Counted from the stretch's first letter, positions 34,427 through 43,543 are shown. The stretch is 64,000 bases of DNA from Cypionkella sp049896245 (GCF_049896245.1 NZ_JAFCTX010000011.1:62001-126000), one strand, 5' to 3'. The notes: generated by a model from the letters alone, not told the origin. Translations and numbers: made by a program.

Positions 34427-35566
34427 CTACCTCGGCCTATGCACGATGGCGCTTTGCACCAGTCCGAAGGCCAGCAAAATCACCAAGGTCGCCGAGCCGC
34501 CATAAGACAGCAGTGGCAAGGGCACACCCACGACGGGGGCCATCCCCATCACCATCGCAAGGTTCACCGCAAGGTAAAGGAAGAAGTTCATCGCCACCCC
34601 AATGATCAACAACTGGCTGAAGCGGTCCTTATTCTGGATCGCGGCGATGATGCAAAACACCAAAACCAGCGTATAGAGCGCCAGCAAAGAAATCGCGCCG
34701 ATGAAGCCGAATTCCTCGCCCAAGGTGGTGAAGATGAAGTCGGTGTGCTTCTCGGGCAGGAAATTCAACCGGCTTTGGGTGCCCTGCATGAAACCTTTGC
34801 CGGCCCAACCGCCTGATCCCAAAGCAATCTTGGCTTGGATGATGTTATAGCCGGTGCCCAACGGGTCTGCGGAAGGGTCCAGAAAGGTGTGGATGCGCTT
34901 GTATTGGTAATCATGCAGCACCTGCCATGGCGTGCCTTCCGACATGATCACCGCCGTAAGGCCGCCGCCGCCCAAAGCCGCCACTGCACCGAAATACCAC
35001 AGCGACACGCCTGCGGCGAACATCACCCCGGCCCCGGCCAAGACCAGCATCATCGCGGTGCCAAGGTTGGGTTGCTTCAACACGAAATAGGTCGGCAGCA
35101 GAATAAGCACTACCGGGATCACCACCCACAGCGGGTGCGAGACTTTCTTGTCATCCAGCCAATCGTAATAGGCCGCCAAGATCATCACCAGCGTTACCTT
35201 CATCAATTCCGAAGGTTGCAAGCGCATGAAACCCAGATCAATCCAGCGCTGCGCGCCCATGCCCACGGTGCCGAAGAAATGCACCACCAGCAAAAGCACC
35301 ATGGCCACCAGATAAGACACGCCGGACATGCTGCGCCAGAACCAGATTGGGATGAAGGCGACGAAGAACAGCAGCCCCAAACCCATGCCAAAACGCTTGA
35401 TCTGCGGCAAAGCCCAAGTGTCCATCTCGCCGCCTGCGATGGAATACAGCATCAGCCAGCCAATGGCGGCGATGGCGGTCAACACCAAAATCAGCGCCCA
35501 GTTGATGTAGAACACTTTGGCGATGCCACTGGGCGCTAGCTTGAGGCGATATTCGAGAAAACTCAT
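34427..35566 (-). CDS. rodA: Peptidoglycan glycosyltransferase RodA
   Basis: 379 residues of the SEDS family with about ten membrane helices. Typical patterns are WIDLGFMRLQPSELMKVTLVMILA (ending in the family's catalytic region), KQPNLGTAMMLVLAG and the C-terminal VVGVPLPLLSYGGSATLVILLAFGL. RodA polymerises glycan strands in the rod complex with PBP2, encoded 4 nt upstream. Start at the ATG at 35566. Confidence 0.95.
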   Translation of the reverse strand: MSFLEYRLKLAPSGIAKVFYINWALILVLTAIAAIGWLMLYSIAGGEMDTWALPQIKRFGMGLGLLFFVAFIPIWFWRSMSGVSYLVAMVLLLVVHFFGTVGMGAQRWIDLGFMRLQPSELMKVTLVMILAAYYDWLDDKKVSHPLWVVIPVVLILLPTYFVLKQPNLGTAMMLVLAGAGVMFAAGVSLWYFGAVAALGGGGLTAVIMSEGTPWQVLHDYQYKRIHTFLDPSADPLGTGYNIIQAKIALGSGGWAGKGFMQGTQSRLNFLPEKHTDFIFTTLGEEFGFIGAISLLALYTLVLVFCIIAAIQNKDRFSQLLIIGVAMNFFLYLAVNLAMVMGMAPVVGVPLPLLSYGGSATLVILLAFGLVQSAIVHRPR

Positions 35567-35570
35567 CGTG

Positions 35571-37550
35571 CTAGACTTTCGAGGCTTCTGGCTGACTGCC
35601 ATCGGGCAGGCGCAGGCGCAATTCGTTCATCCGGCTTTCAATCGTGCCGCGCTGATCTGCGGGATAAGCTGTCAGCGGCGGGATGCCTCCGGTCAGGGCG
35701 CGCAACAACGCATCGCGCGCAATCGGCCCGGCTACAGCAGAGCCACCGCCGCCGTGTTCCACCACCACCGAGACCGCATAGCGCGGCGCATTGGCGGGGG
35801 CAAAGCCGACAAACAGCGCGTGATCGCGCAACTTCCACGGTAAGGCTTCGTTCTTCGTAGCCCCGCCTTGCTTTTCGGCAACGGAAAAGTTGCGCACCTG
35901 TGCTGTGCCAGATTTGCCGCACATCTGCATGGTGTCATCGGCAATCCGCGAGCCGCGCCCGGTGCCATGTGGGCCGTTCATCACCTCAAACATACCCATC
36001 TGAACCGCGCGCAGCTTTGATCCGTCCAGGTCCAGCCCCTCAACCTCGGTGATCGGCACTTCAATGTCGTTGACCGAATTGATGATGCGGGGGGCGACCT
36101 GCTTGCCGGCTGCGATCCGCGAGGCCATCACCGCCAGTTGCAAGGGCGTGGCCAGCACATAACCCTGACCGATCGAGGCGTTGATGGTATCGCCGATCAC
36201 CCAAGCCTGACCGTAGCGTTCCTGCTTCCATGCCTTGTTCGGCATCTTGCCTTCCGAGATTGCCGACATTGGCAGGTCGTGGCGTATTCCCAGACCCAGC
36301 TTGTTGCCCATCTCGGCCATCTTGTCGATGCCAACGCGTTGACCAACATCATAAAAGAACACATCGCAGCTTTCTGACAAACCGCGTTTCAGGTTGACCG
36401 AGCCATGCCCGCCACGCTTCCAGCAGTTGAAGCGGATGCCGCCCATTTCGATATAACCGGGGCAATGCACCACGGTATTCTCATCAATCACACCCGCTTC
36501 CAGAGCAGCCAGTGCCGTCACCATCTTGAAGGTTGACCCCGGCGGATAGGCCCCCTGTACGACTTTATTCGCCAGCGGGCGGTGATCGTGTTCGGTCAAA
36601 GCGGCGTAATCGGCGCTGGAGATTCCGCGCACGAACAGGTTCGGATCAAATGACGGTGAGGATACCGCTGCGATGATGTCGCCGTTGTTGACATCCATCA
36701 CCACACAGGCAGCACTTTCTTCGCCCAAGCGGGCCTGCACGAAATTCTGCACATCGGCGTCAATGGTCAGCCGCAGATCCTTGCCCTTCAGGCCTTCCTC
36801 GCGGTCCAGTTCTCGCATCACGCGGCCCACGGCATTGACCTCAATCCGCTTGGTGCCTGCGGAGCCACGCAGGGTATCTTCCATCCACTTTTCCACGCCG
36901 ATCTTGCCGATCTGAAAGCGCGGGATCAGCAGCAGTGGATCAACATTATCCGCGCCGTCTTTTTCCTTCAGCTCGGTCAGGTCTTTTTCCGAAACCGGGC
37001 CGACATAGCCGACGATATGCGCGAAATCGCCATCGCGCGGATAGACACGGCTGAGACCAACTTCGGGCGAGACGCCTGGCAGGGCGGGGGCGTTGATGGC
37101 GATTTTGCTGAAATCATCCCAGCTGAGCCGCTCGGCCACGGTAATCGGCACGAAGGCCGAGTTGACGCGTGGGTTCAGCTCTTTCATGGTGTCAGCCAAA
37201 TCCTCAGCCGTCATCGGGATGATATGGCTGAGGCGGTTGAGCACATCTTCGACCTCGGCATCGGTTTTACCGGCATTTTCGCGGGTGATCACCACGCGGT
37301 AATTCTGCTCATTGCCCGCAATCAGCTTGCCATTGCGGTCTTGGATCAGGCCCCGTGCGGGCGGGATCAGCCGGATGTTGATGCGGTTTTCTTCGGCCAG
37401 AAGACGAAACTGATCCGCCTGCTCAACCCCCAGAAACCGCATCCGCGCGCCGAGTGCCGCCACCATAGCCGCCATACAGCCGCCCATGAACAAGGCCCGC
37501 CTTGTGACAGAACGCGAGGTGGCTTCGGTATCGCGGGGCGCGCGTCTCAC
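35571..37550 (-). CDS. mrdA: Penicillin-binding protein 2
   Basis: 659 residues. A single N-terminal anchor (residues about 18-36) is followed by the pedestal domain and a transpeptidase domain with the active-site PGSTFK (near residue 336), SxN-type element SESCDVFFYD and KSGTAQ (near residue 550). This class B enzyme cross-links peptidoglycan in the elongation complex with RodA and MreBCD. It starts with GTG at 37550, which overlaps the mreD stop (GTGA); the nearby ATG is in another frame and closed at once by a stop. Confidence 0.95.
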   Translation of the reverse strand: MRRAPRDTEATSRSVTRRALFMGGCMAAMVAALGARMRFLGVEQADQFRLLAEENRINIRLIPPARGLIQDRNGKLIAGNEQNYRVVITRENAGKTDAEVEDVLNRLSHIIPMTAEDLADTMKELNPRVNSAFVPITVAERLSWDDFSKIAINAPALPGVSPEVGLSRVYPRDGDFAHIVGYVGPVSEKDLTELKEKDGADNVDPLLLIPRFQIGKIGVEKWMEDTLRGSAGTKRIEVNAVGRVMRELDREEGLKGKDLRLTIDADVQNFVQARLGEESAACVVMDVNNGDIIAAVSSPSFDPNLFVRGISSADYAALTEHDHRPLANKVVQGAYPPGSTFKMVTALAALEAGVIDENTVVHCPGYIEMGGIRFNCWKRGGHGSVNLKRGLSESCDVFFYDVGQRVGIDKMAEMGNKLGLGIRHDLPMSAISEGKMPNKAWKQERYGQAWVIGDTINASIGQGYVLATPLQLAVMASRIAAGKQVAPRIINSVNDIEVPITEVEGLDLDGSKLRAVQMGMFEVMNGPHGTGRGSRIADDTMQMCGKSGTAQVRNFSVAEKQGGATKNEALPWKLRDHALFVGFAPANAPRYAVSVVVEHGGGGSAVAGPIARDALLRALTGGIPPLTAYPADQRGTIESRMNELRLRLPDGSQPEASKV

Positions 37551-38137
37551 ATCCGTCTCCCATAAGCATCAACTTCGCCCATCGCGGGCTTGTGCAGATC
37601 CAGCGCATAGCGCGACAGGAACACCACCACAGGATAGCACAGCATCGACCAGACCACTTGGATCATCGCGAAGCCAAAGCCGGTTTGCGGCACCATCACC
37701 ATCGCGAAGGTCATCCGGTAGACCAACAGCATCGCCACCATCAGACCCGAGACCAATAGCCATTCGACCCCGAAGTTCAATTCACGAGTCAGTGCAACCC
37801 GGCCCCGCACAAACTCCGACGCCAATAGCACCAGCGCTGTCCACAGGCCGGGGGGGCGATCCAGCAGCATATCCTCCAGCAAAACCACCACGGCGATCAG
37901 CAACGCGGGCAGATAATCCGGGCGGCGCATCGTCCAGGCGAAAATAATGCACAGCAGCAAATCTGGCCCCGGTGTGCGGTTCAGCCAGACGGTAAAGCGG
38001 CACCAGCCCGCCGTTTCCGCACAATCCGACATCATCGCCATCGGCAACGGCAGCAGCCGCCAAAACAGCAGCAGCAGGGCGATGGCCACGAACAAAGCAC
38101 GGTGCAGCCAAACCTCTCGCGCGGCGGGATCAACCAT
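37547..38137 (-). CDS. mreD: Rod shape-determining protein MreD
   Basis: 196 residues with about five hydrophobic segments, as expected of MreD, which links MreC to the membrane part of the elongation complex. The central RPPGLWTALVLLASEFVRGR is a typical MreD pattern. Overlaps mreC by 8 nt upstream and mrdA by 4 nt downstream. Confidence 0.9.
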   Translation of the reverse strand: MVDPAAREVWLHRALFVAIALLLLFWRLLPLPMAMMSDCAETAGWCRFTVWLNRTPGPDLLLCIIFAWTMRRPDYLPALLIAVVVLLEDMLLDRPPGLWTALVLLASEFVRGRVALTRELNFGVEWLLVSGLMVAMLLVYRMTFAMVMVPQTGFGFAMIQVVWSMLCYPVVVFLSRYALDLHKPAMGEVDAYGRRM

Positions 38138-39059
38138 TGCTGGCCCCCGTCTCGGACGCGGGTTCTGGCGTGGTGGGCGGCTTTGGCGGGCCTTGCACGG
38201 GGGGGGATGTCACCAAAGCGCCAGGATCGGTGATTGGCGTCAACTCGTGGCTGCGCAGCACGCGCAGGAATTCGAGGCGCTGGTAGTCCGCCGACAACGC
38301 CACCCGCAGCCGCTTATCGGTGCCCAAAACCACCGAGCCCACCAGTAGCCCCGCCGGAAACATCCCGCCATCACCCGAGGTGACAACCCGGTCACCGGGG
38401 CGCACCTCATCGGGGTCTTCCAGAAAATCGAGCGGTGGCAGGTCAGAGTTATCCCCCGACAGCAGCGCTTTTTGCCCCGAGGGCTGCACCGTTACCGGCA
38501 CCCGGCTGTTGCTGTCGGTCAGCAAGATCACCCGGCTGATCTGCTGGCCGACGCCCGAGATGCGCCCCACCAATCCGATGCCATCCATCGTTGCCCAGCC
38601 GTCCTTGATGCCATCGCGCGCGCCCACATTCAGCAAAACTGACTGCCGGAACGGGCTGCCGCTGTCGGCCAAAACCACCCCGGTCACATGCGTCAACATC
38701 GGGTCCAGCCGCACATGGTTCAGATCCAGCAGGCGGGCGTTCTTCTGCTCCAACTGCAACGCCGCCTCTTTCCACGCCTTCATCTGGCGCAATTCCTCGC
38801 GCAGTTGTTGGTTCTGCTCGTAGAGGCGAGAGTAGGATTGGTAATTGTCCAATACCCCCGCCGTCCATGTGACCGGCGCCGCTGCCCATTGAAAGCTGGG
38901 CACAAAGCGATCAACCAACGCCGCGCGGAAGCGTTCCACCCTTGGGCTGTCGATGCGCCACAGGAAAAACAGCGCCAGCATCAACATAATCAACAAACCC
39001 ACCAAAACCCGACGCAGCGGGCGGTGGAAATCTTCTGGATCAACGCGGTTTCTTGCCAT
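38130..39059 (-). CDS. mreC: Rod shape-determining protein MreC
   Basis: 309 residues: one membrane helix (about 17-35), a coiled coil (about 70-110, LYEQNQQLREELRQMKAWKEAALQLEQ), then the two beta domains of MreC with GVVLADSGSPFRQSVLLNVGARDGIKDGWATMDG and the GDRVVTSGDGGMFPAGLLVG segment. The C-terminus is a Pro/Thr-rich tail (PPKPPTTPEPASETG), common in alphaproteobacterial MreC. It bridges PBP2 and MreB. Confidence 0.94.
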   Translation of the reverse strand: MARNRVDPEDFHRPLRRVLVGLLIMLMLALFFLWRIDSPRVERFRAALVDRFVPSFQWAAAPVTWTAGVLDNYQSYSRLYEQNQQLREELRQMKAWKEAALQLEQKNARLLDLNHVRLDPMLTHVTGVVLADSGSPFRQSVLLNVGARDGIKDGWATMDGIGLVGRISGVGQQISRVILLTDSNSRVPVTVQPSGQKALLSGDNSDLPPLDFLEDPDEVRPGDRVVTSGDGGMFPAGLLVGSVVLGTDKRLRVALSADYQRLEFLRVLRSHELTPITDPGALVTSPPVQGPPKPPTTPEPASETGASNG

Positions 39060-39099
39060 GACTGGCCCGTTTCACTTGAAAGACCGGAGGACCACCGGT

Positions 39100-40137
39100 T
39101 TAGCTATCGTAGTCGATAACGTGGCGCAGTTGCTTCTCATATTCCAGCGCTTTGCCAGTGCCCAAAGCCACGCAGTTCAAAGGCTCATTGGCGACCGAGA
39201 TCGAAAGCCCGGTTTGTTCACGCAAGCTTAGGTCCAGATCGCCCAAAAGCGCGCCACCCCCGGTCAGCATCACGCCACGGTCGACAATATCTGCCGCCAA
39301 ATCCGGCGGAGTTGTCTCCAAAGCCTGCATCACCGCATCGCAAATCTGCTGCACGGGTTCGCTTAAAGCTTCCGCCACCTGCGCCTGATTGATCTCAGTT
39401 TCCTTCGGCACGCCATTCAGCAAATCCCGACCGCGAATGGTCATGCTCGCCCCACGCCCATCATCCGGCATCCGCGCCGTACCGATAGAAGTCTTGATGC
39501 GCTCCGCCGTCGACTCACCGATCAACAAGTTCTGATGACGGCGCAGATAAGAGATAATCGCCTCATCCATCCGGTCGCCACCGACCCGAACCGAGCGCGC
39601 ATAAACGATGTCACCCAAGCTGAGAACCGCGACTTCCGTGGTGCCGCCGCCGATATCGACCACCATATTCCCCGTAGGATCAGTGATCGGCATCCCCGCC
39701 CCAATCGCCGCCGCAATCGGTTCTGCGATCAACCCAGCCCGCCGTGCGCCCGCCGACAGCACCGATTGCCGGATCGCGCGCTTTTCCACCGGGGTCGCGC
39801 CATGCGGCACGCAAACGATGATCTTGGGCTTCGAAAACGTCGTGCGCTTATGCACCTTGCGGATGAAATGCTTGATCATCTCCTCCGCCGCTTCAAAGTC
39901 GGCAATCACCCCGTCGCGCATCGGGCGGATCGCCTCAATGCTGCCCGGCGTGCGGCCCAGCATCAGCTTGGCATCCTCGCCGACCGCCAGCACCTGCTTC
40001 TTACCGTCCTTGGTGTGATAGGCGACCACAGAAGGCTCGTTCAGCACGATCCCCTTGCCGCGGATATAGACCAGCGTATTGGCGGTGCCGAGGTCGATGG
40101 CCATGTCAGACGAGAAAATGCTGGAGAGGATAGACAT
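39100..40137 (-). CDS. mreB: Actin-like cell-shape protein MreB
   Basis: 345 residues of the actin fold: AIDLGTANTLVYIRGKGIV (phosphate 1), MVVDIGGGTTEVAVLSLG (phosphate 2), PIAAAIGAGMPI and the adenine-site MLTGGGALLGDLD. It forms membrane-bound filaments that steer the elongation complex. First gene of mreBCD-mrdA-rodA; its promoter lies in the 312-nt region shared with the divergent SDR gene at 40450. Confidence 0.96.
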   Translation of the reverse strand: MSILSSIFSSDMAIDLGTANTLVYIRGKGIVLNEPSVVAYHTKDGKKQVLAVGEDAKLMLGRTPGSIEAIRPMRDGVIADFEAAEEMIKHFIRKVHKRTTFSKPKIIVCVPHGATPVEKRAIRQSVLSAGARRAGLIAEPIAAAIGAGMPITDPTGNMVVDIGGGTTEVAVLSLGDIVYARSVRVGGDRMDEAIISYLRRHQNLLIGESTAERIKTSIGTARMPDDGRGASMTIRGRDLLNGVPKETEINQAQVAEALSEPVQQICDAVMQALETTPPDLAADIVDRGVMLTGGGALLGDLDLSLREQTGLSISVANEPLNCVALGTGKALEYEKQLRHVIDYDS

Positions 40138-40342
40138 GCTGAGGTGATCCTTGGCCCGCGAAAAACAAACGCCCGCGACTCAGCTTGTGACCGAGGCAGG
40201 CACCTTCATATAAGACCATGCACAGAGCAGGGAAAGGCCCGAGCCTTGTCGGACGCACGTTTCCGCCTTGGACAATGCACTATCCATTTTGCAGCAATTA
40301 CTTTCTAAAATCAGCCAAAAATGCCAATAACCTGTTGCAGAG

Positions 40343-40356
40343 TTGATCTATTTCAA
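40343..40356. promoter_or_regulatory. FNR/FnrL-like box between mreB and SDR genes
   Basis: TTGATCTATTTCAA differs at one base from the FNR/FnrL consensus TTGAT-N4-ATCAA, and sits 94 nt upstream of the SDR ATG. The other 300 nt between the divergent genes show no further gene. Confidence 0.35.
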
Positions 40357-40449
40357 CTTTCTTTCACGCGGCACAGGCTAAGGCGCGCGCGGGGCGGTGC
40401 GCGGCTGCTATCATTTCCGCGTGTGTGGTGGCAGATCAAGGCGGGGAAT

Positions 40450-41211
40450 ATGTTCAATTTCAACAATCGCGTAGCGCTGGTCACTGGCGCAGGCAGCGTG
40501 GATGGAATCGGTTTTGCCATCGCCAAAGCCCTGATTTCAGCGGGCGCGCGGGTTTGCATCACGGCCACCAGCTCACGGATATTTGAGCGCGCCACCGCTT
40601 TGGGCTGCATGGCGCATATCGCCGATCTGACCGATCCCAAGCAGGCAGCCGCGCTGTTTGCGGCGGTCGCGGAGCGGCTGGGGTCGGTGGAGGTTCTGAT
40701 CAACAATGCCGGTATGGTGCAGAACGGCAAGTCGGTGGCGCAGGCAAAGCTGGGCGGGATGAGCGACGCCGCTTGGGCGCATCATCTTGGCTTGAACATT
40801 GGTGTGACCTTCCACTGCATCCGCGCAGCCCTGCCCGCAATGCAAGCCGCGGGCTATGGCCGGATCGTCAACATCGCCTCAGTCACCGGGCCGATGGTGG
40901 CGATTGACGGATCATCCGGCTACGCCACCGCCAAGGCGGCGATCACCGGTATGACCCGATCTGTGGCGCTGGAATATGGCCGCGAGGGCATCACTTGCAA
41001 CGCCGTGTTGCCGGGCTGGATCGCCACCGCTTCGTCCAACGCCAAGGAAATCCGCGCCGGACGCGCGACGCCTGCGGGGCGTCCGGGCAGCCCGGCCGAG
41101 GTGGCCGCTTGCGCGGTGTTTCTGGGATCAGATGCCGCAGCTTACGTCAACGGCGCGATGCTGGTGGTCGACGGCGGCAACACGCTGACCGAGATGAAAG
41201 GCGCGTTCTAG
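40450..41211 (+). CDS. Short-chain dehydrogenase/reductase
   Basis: 253 residues from the ATG at 40450. Classical SDR features: cofactor loop TGAGSVDGIGFAIA, NNAG, the catalytic Ser in NIASVTG and YATAK, and the C-terminal PGRPGSPAEVAACAVFLGSDAAAYVNG, typical of FabG-like enzymes. The two extra residues in the cofactor loop (G-S-V-D-G-I-G) are a slight variant. It converts an alcohol to a ketone or the reverse; the substrate is unknown. Convergent with leuA, with 33 nt between stops. Confidence 0.9.
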   Translation: MFNFNNRVALVTGAGSVDGIGFAIAKALISAGARVCITATSSRIFERATALGCMAHIADLTDPKQAAALFAAVAERLGSVEVLINNAGMVQNGKSVAQAKLGGMSDAAWAHHLGLNIGVTFHCIRAALPAMQAAGYGRIVNIASVTGPMVAIDGSSGYATAKAAITGMTRSVALEYGREGITCNAVLPGWIATASSNAKEIRAGRATPAGRPGSPAEVAACAVFLGSDAAAYVNGAMLVVDGGNTLTEMKGAF

Positions 41212-41244
41212 GCGCGGCCCTACGCAGGGCCGCGCCAGAGCGGA

Positions 41245-42846
41245 TCACTGATCCTTGTAGTTTACCGACTTTTTATCCGTATCCGGCGCAGATTTCTGCC
41301 GCCGCACCACCAGTTTATTCAGCGCGTTCACATAAGCCTTCACGCTTGCGACCACCGTGTCGGTGTCTGCCGAGGCCCCGGTGACGATGCGGCCTTCTTC
41401 CTCCATCCGCACCGAAACCGTGGCTTGCGCGTCGGTGCCTTCGGTTACAGCTTGCACCTGATACAGCTGCAAACGCGCCGAATGGGGGAACAGCATCTTC
41501 ACCGCATTGAACGCCGCATCGACCGGGCCGTCGCCGGTGGCGTCGATGGAATGATCCACGCCCTCGATGGTCAGCGTTAATTCCGCCTCTCGCGGGCCTT
41601 CGGTGCCGCAGACCACGCGCAGGCGCTTGACTTGGATGCTGTCGTGCGCGTCATTGGTGGCCTCATCGGCGACCAGCGCCAGCAGATCCTCGTCATAGAC
41701 CTCTTTCTTGCTGTCCGCCAAAGCCTTGAAGCGCACGAAGACATCGTTCAACTGGTTGTCGGCCAACTCATAGCCGAGCTCCTTCAGCTTGGACCGCAAC
41801 GCCGCCCGCCCCGAATGTTTGCCCATCGAGATGTTGTTCGCGGTCAGGCCAATATCCGCCGGGCGCATGATCTCAAAGGTCTCGATATTTTTCAGCACAC
41901 CATCCTGATGAATACCACTTTCGTGCAGGAAAGCGTTCTTGCCGACGATGGCTTTGTTGAACTGCACCGCAAAGCCCGAGACGCTGGAGACCCGGCGCGA
42001 CAGGTTCATGATCTTGGTGGTGTCGATGCCGGTGCGATACGGCATGATGTCATTGCGCACCTTCATCGCCATCACGACTTCTTCCAGCGCCGTGTTGCCC
42101 GCACGTTCGCCCAAACCGTTGATGGTGCATTCGATCTGCCGCGCACCCGCCTCAACGGCAGCCAAGGAGTTCGCGGTCGCCATCCCGAGATCGTTGTGGC
42201 AATGGGTGGCGAAAATCACCGTGTCGGCCCCCGGCACGCGTTCAAGCAACATGCGGATCAGGTCGGCAGACTCGCGCGGCGCGGTGTAGCCGACGGTATC
42301 GGGAATGTTGATCGTGCTCGCCCCGGCCTTGATGGCAATTTCCACCACACGGCACAGGTAGTCGTGTTCCGTCCGTGTCGCATCCATCGCCGACCATTGC
42401 ACGTTGTCACACAGATTGCGCGCATGGGTCACGGTGTCGTGGATGCGGGTGGCCATCTGATCCATGTCGAGGTTCGGAATCGCGCGGTGCAACGGCGAGG
42501 TGCCGATGAAGGTGTGGATGCGCGGGCTGGCTGCGTATTTCACCGCTTCCCAGCAGCGGTCAATGTCTTTGTAATTGGCGCGGGCGAGGCCGCAGATGGT
42601 GGAGTTTTTCGAGCGTTTGGAGATTTCTGTGACAGCCGCGAAATCGCCTTCCGAGGCGATCGGGAAGCCCGCCTCAATGACATCGACGCCCATTTCATCC
42701 AACAGGCTCGCGATCTCAAGCTTTTCATTATGGGTCATGGTGGCGCCGGGGGATTGCTCGCCGTCGCGCAGGGTGGTGTCGAAGATGATGACTTGAGGCT
42801 GGGTTTTAGCGGCTTCGGCGCGGGTTGGCGCGGCGGTGTCGGTCAT
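41245..42846 (-). CDS. leuA: 2-isopropylmalate synthase
   Basis: 533 residues. The HMGL-like barrel has IIFDTTLRDGEQSPGATM, the metal site HCHNDLGMATAN and GLGERAGNTALEEV; the C-terminal LeuA allosteric domain covers residues about 400-510. It condenses acetyl-CoA with 2-oxoisovalerate, the first committed step to leucine. The start has AAGGA upstream. A 28-codon open frame with four consecutive leucines precedes it, so expression is probably attenuated by leucyl-tRNA supply in addition to feedback by leucine. Confidence 0.96.
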   Translation of the reverse strand: MTDTAAPTRAEAAKTQPQVIIFDTTLRDGEQSPGATMTHNEKLEIASLLDEMGVDVIEAGFPIASEGDFAAVTEISKRSKNSTICGLARANYKDIDRCWEAVKYAASPRIHTFIGTSPLHRAIPNLDMDQMATRIHDTVTHARNLCDNVQWSAMDATRTEHDYLCRVVEIAIKAGASTINIPDTVGYTAPRESADLIRMLLERVPGADTVIFATHCHNDLGMATANSLAAVEAGARQIECTINGLGERAGNTALEEVVMAMKVRNDIMPYRTGIDTTKIMNLSRRVSSVSGFAVQFNKAIVGKNAFLHESGIHQDGVLKNIETFEIMRPADIGLTANNISMGKHSGRAALRSKLKELGYELADNQLNDVFVRFKALADSKKEVYDEDLLALVADEATNDAHDSIQVKRLRVVCGTEGPREAELTLTIEGVDHSIDATGDGPVDAAFNAVKMLFPHSARLQLYQVQAVTEGTDAQATVSVRMEEEGRIVTGASADTDTVVASVKAYVNALNKLVVRRQKSAPDTDKKSVNYKDQ

Positions 42847-43020
42847 GGCTTTGATCCTTGGAGTGTGTTGCTGCTTCCCGGGCGCTGATCACTTCCGAGC
42901 GGTCGCACCCAAGGGCACGCTCAGAAGCGGGTAAGAAGCAGCAGCCCACGGGAAAACCGCGCGCTGGGCGCGGTGGGGGTCGAGACGATGATGGTTTCCC
43001 GTGTCATGGAGATAACTATA
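42847..43020 (-). promoter_or_regulatory. leuA attenuator leader with -10 element
   Basis: A TATAGT box (43020-43015) ends 7 nt before the leader-peptide ATG, so the transcript would begin at or next to the AUG (leaderless). In the RNA, CACGGGAAACC near the start can pair with GGTTTTCCCGTG, and TGCTGCTTC within the leucine codons can pair with GAAGCAGCA just before leuA; these alternatives would depend on ribosome position. No U-run terminator is seen, so the mechanism could be Rho-dependent or translational. Confidence 0.65.
42921..43007 (-). CDS. leuL: leuA leader peptide
   Basis: 28 codons: the protein starts MTRETIIVS and ends SRGLLLLTRF. Residues 22-25 are leucine, read from CTG CTG CTT CTT, two of which are codons rarely preferred in a GC-rich genome. 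The peptide stops 75 nt before leuA. This is the classic design of a leucine-sensing leader. No Shine-Dalgarno is present upstream (TTATCTCC precedes the ATG), which fits a leaderless start just after the -10 box. Not on any standard gene call because of its size. Confidence 0.7.
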   Translation of the reverse strand: MTRETIIVSTPTAPSARFSRGLLLLTRF

Positions 43021-43543
43021 CGACGGAATTGTTGGAAGGGAAGGGGGTGTGTGGAAAAAGTGGGGCCGCCTCGGGGGGCATCGAGCCCCCGCTCGACGGC
43101 GCTGCCGGGGAGATGGTTTGGGAGCGAGGCGCAGCGGAGAGGGGGGAGCGCGCCGCGCGGGAGTATTTTTGAAAGAGCAATTCTGGGATGGGGTGTTGGG
43201 AGCGCTGAGGGGTGGCGGTGGGGGGCTGGCTTTGTCCACGCGTGGACACGGCTTTGGATGTAATAGTTTTAATGCGTTATGAAAGGGCGTTCATAGACTG
43301 TTAACTTTTACGCGCGAATGAATTGGGCGGTGGAGGTGGAAGCGTGGCTTTTGGTGTTGTGGCGGGGCGCGAGGATCACGGGGTGTCGTTCTGTCCGGTT
43401 CTGCGGCGGTCGCTATCCTGCGGTGCCCGCCGTCCTTCGGGGCGAGATATTCTGTGCGCCGCAATGGCGACGTGGTGGCGTCGCGCTATCTTTGGGCGGT
43501 TGGTGCGTGGCCAGATGGCGGTGCGCGCAGTTGGAGGATCAGG
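43021..43543. other. Gene-free region with repeats between leuA leader and SDR
   Basis: About 520 nt without a convincing gene; short open frames here lack coding-like composition and known motifs. It holds GGGGGGCATCGAGCCCCC hairpin sequence near 43074, a copy of the dispersed element (CGCGCGGGAGTATTTTTG near 43153), and the TGTCCAC palindrome element (43233-43303). A GC-rich stretch leads into the SDR start. Confidence 0.6.
43233..43303 (-). repeat. TGTCCAC palindrome element, copy 2
   Basis: TGTCCACGCGTGGACA (43233-43248) is a perfect 16-bp palindrome. Read on the minus strand, TTAACA lies 56 nt before it and TTAAAACTATTACATCC between, mirroring the element at 13193-13265. The flanking AAAGCC and trailing AGCC are also shared. 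Confidence 0.55.

Noticed and set aside
43233..43248. A parS centromere site
   Set aside because: TGTCCACGCGTGGACA has parS-like 16-bp symmetry but differs from the canonical TGTTTCACGTGAAACA at several positions, and no parAB is near.
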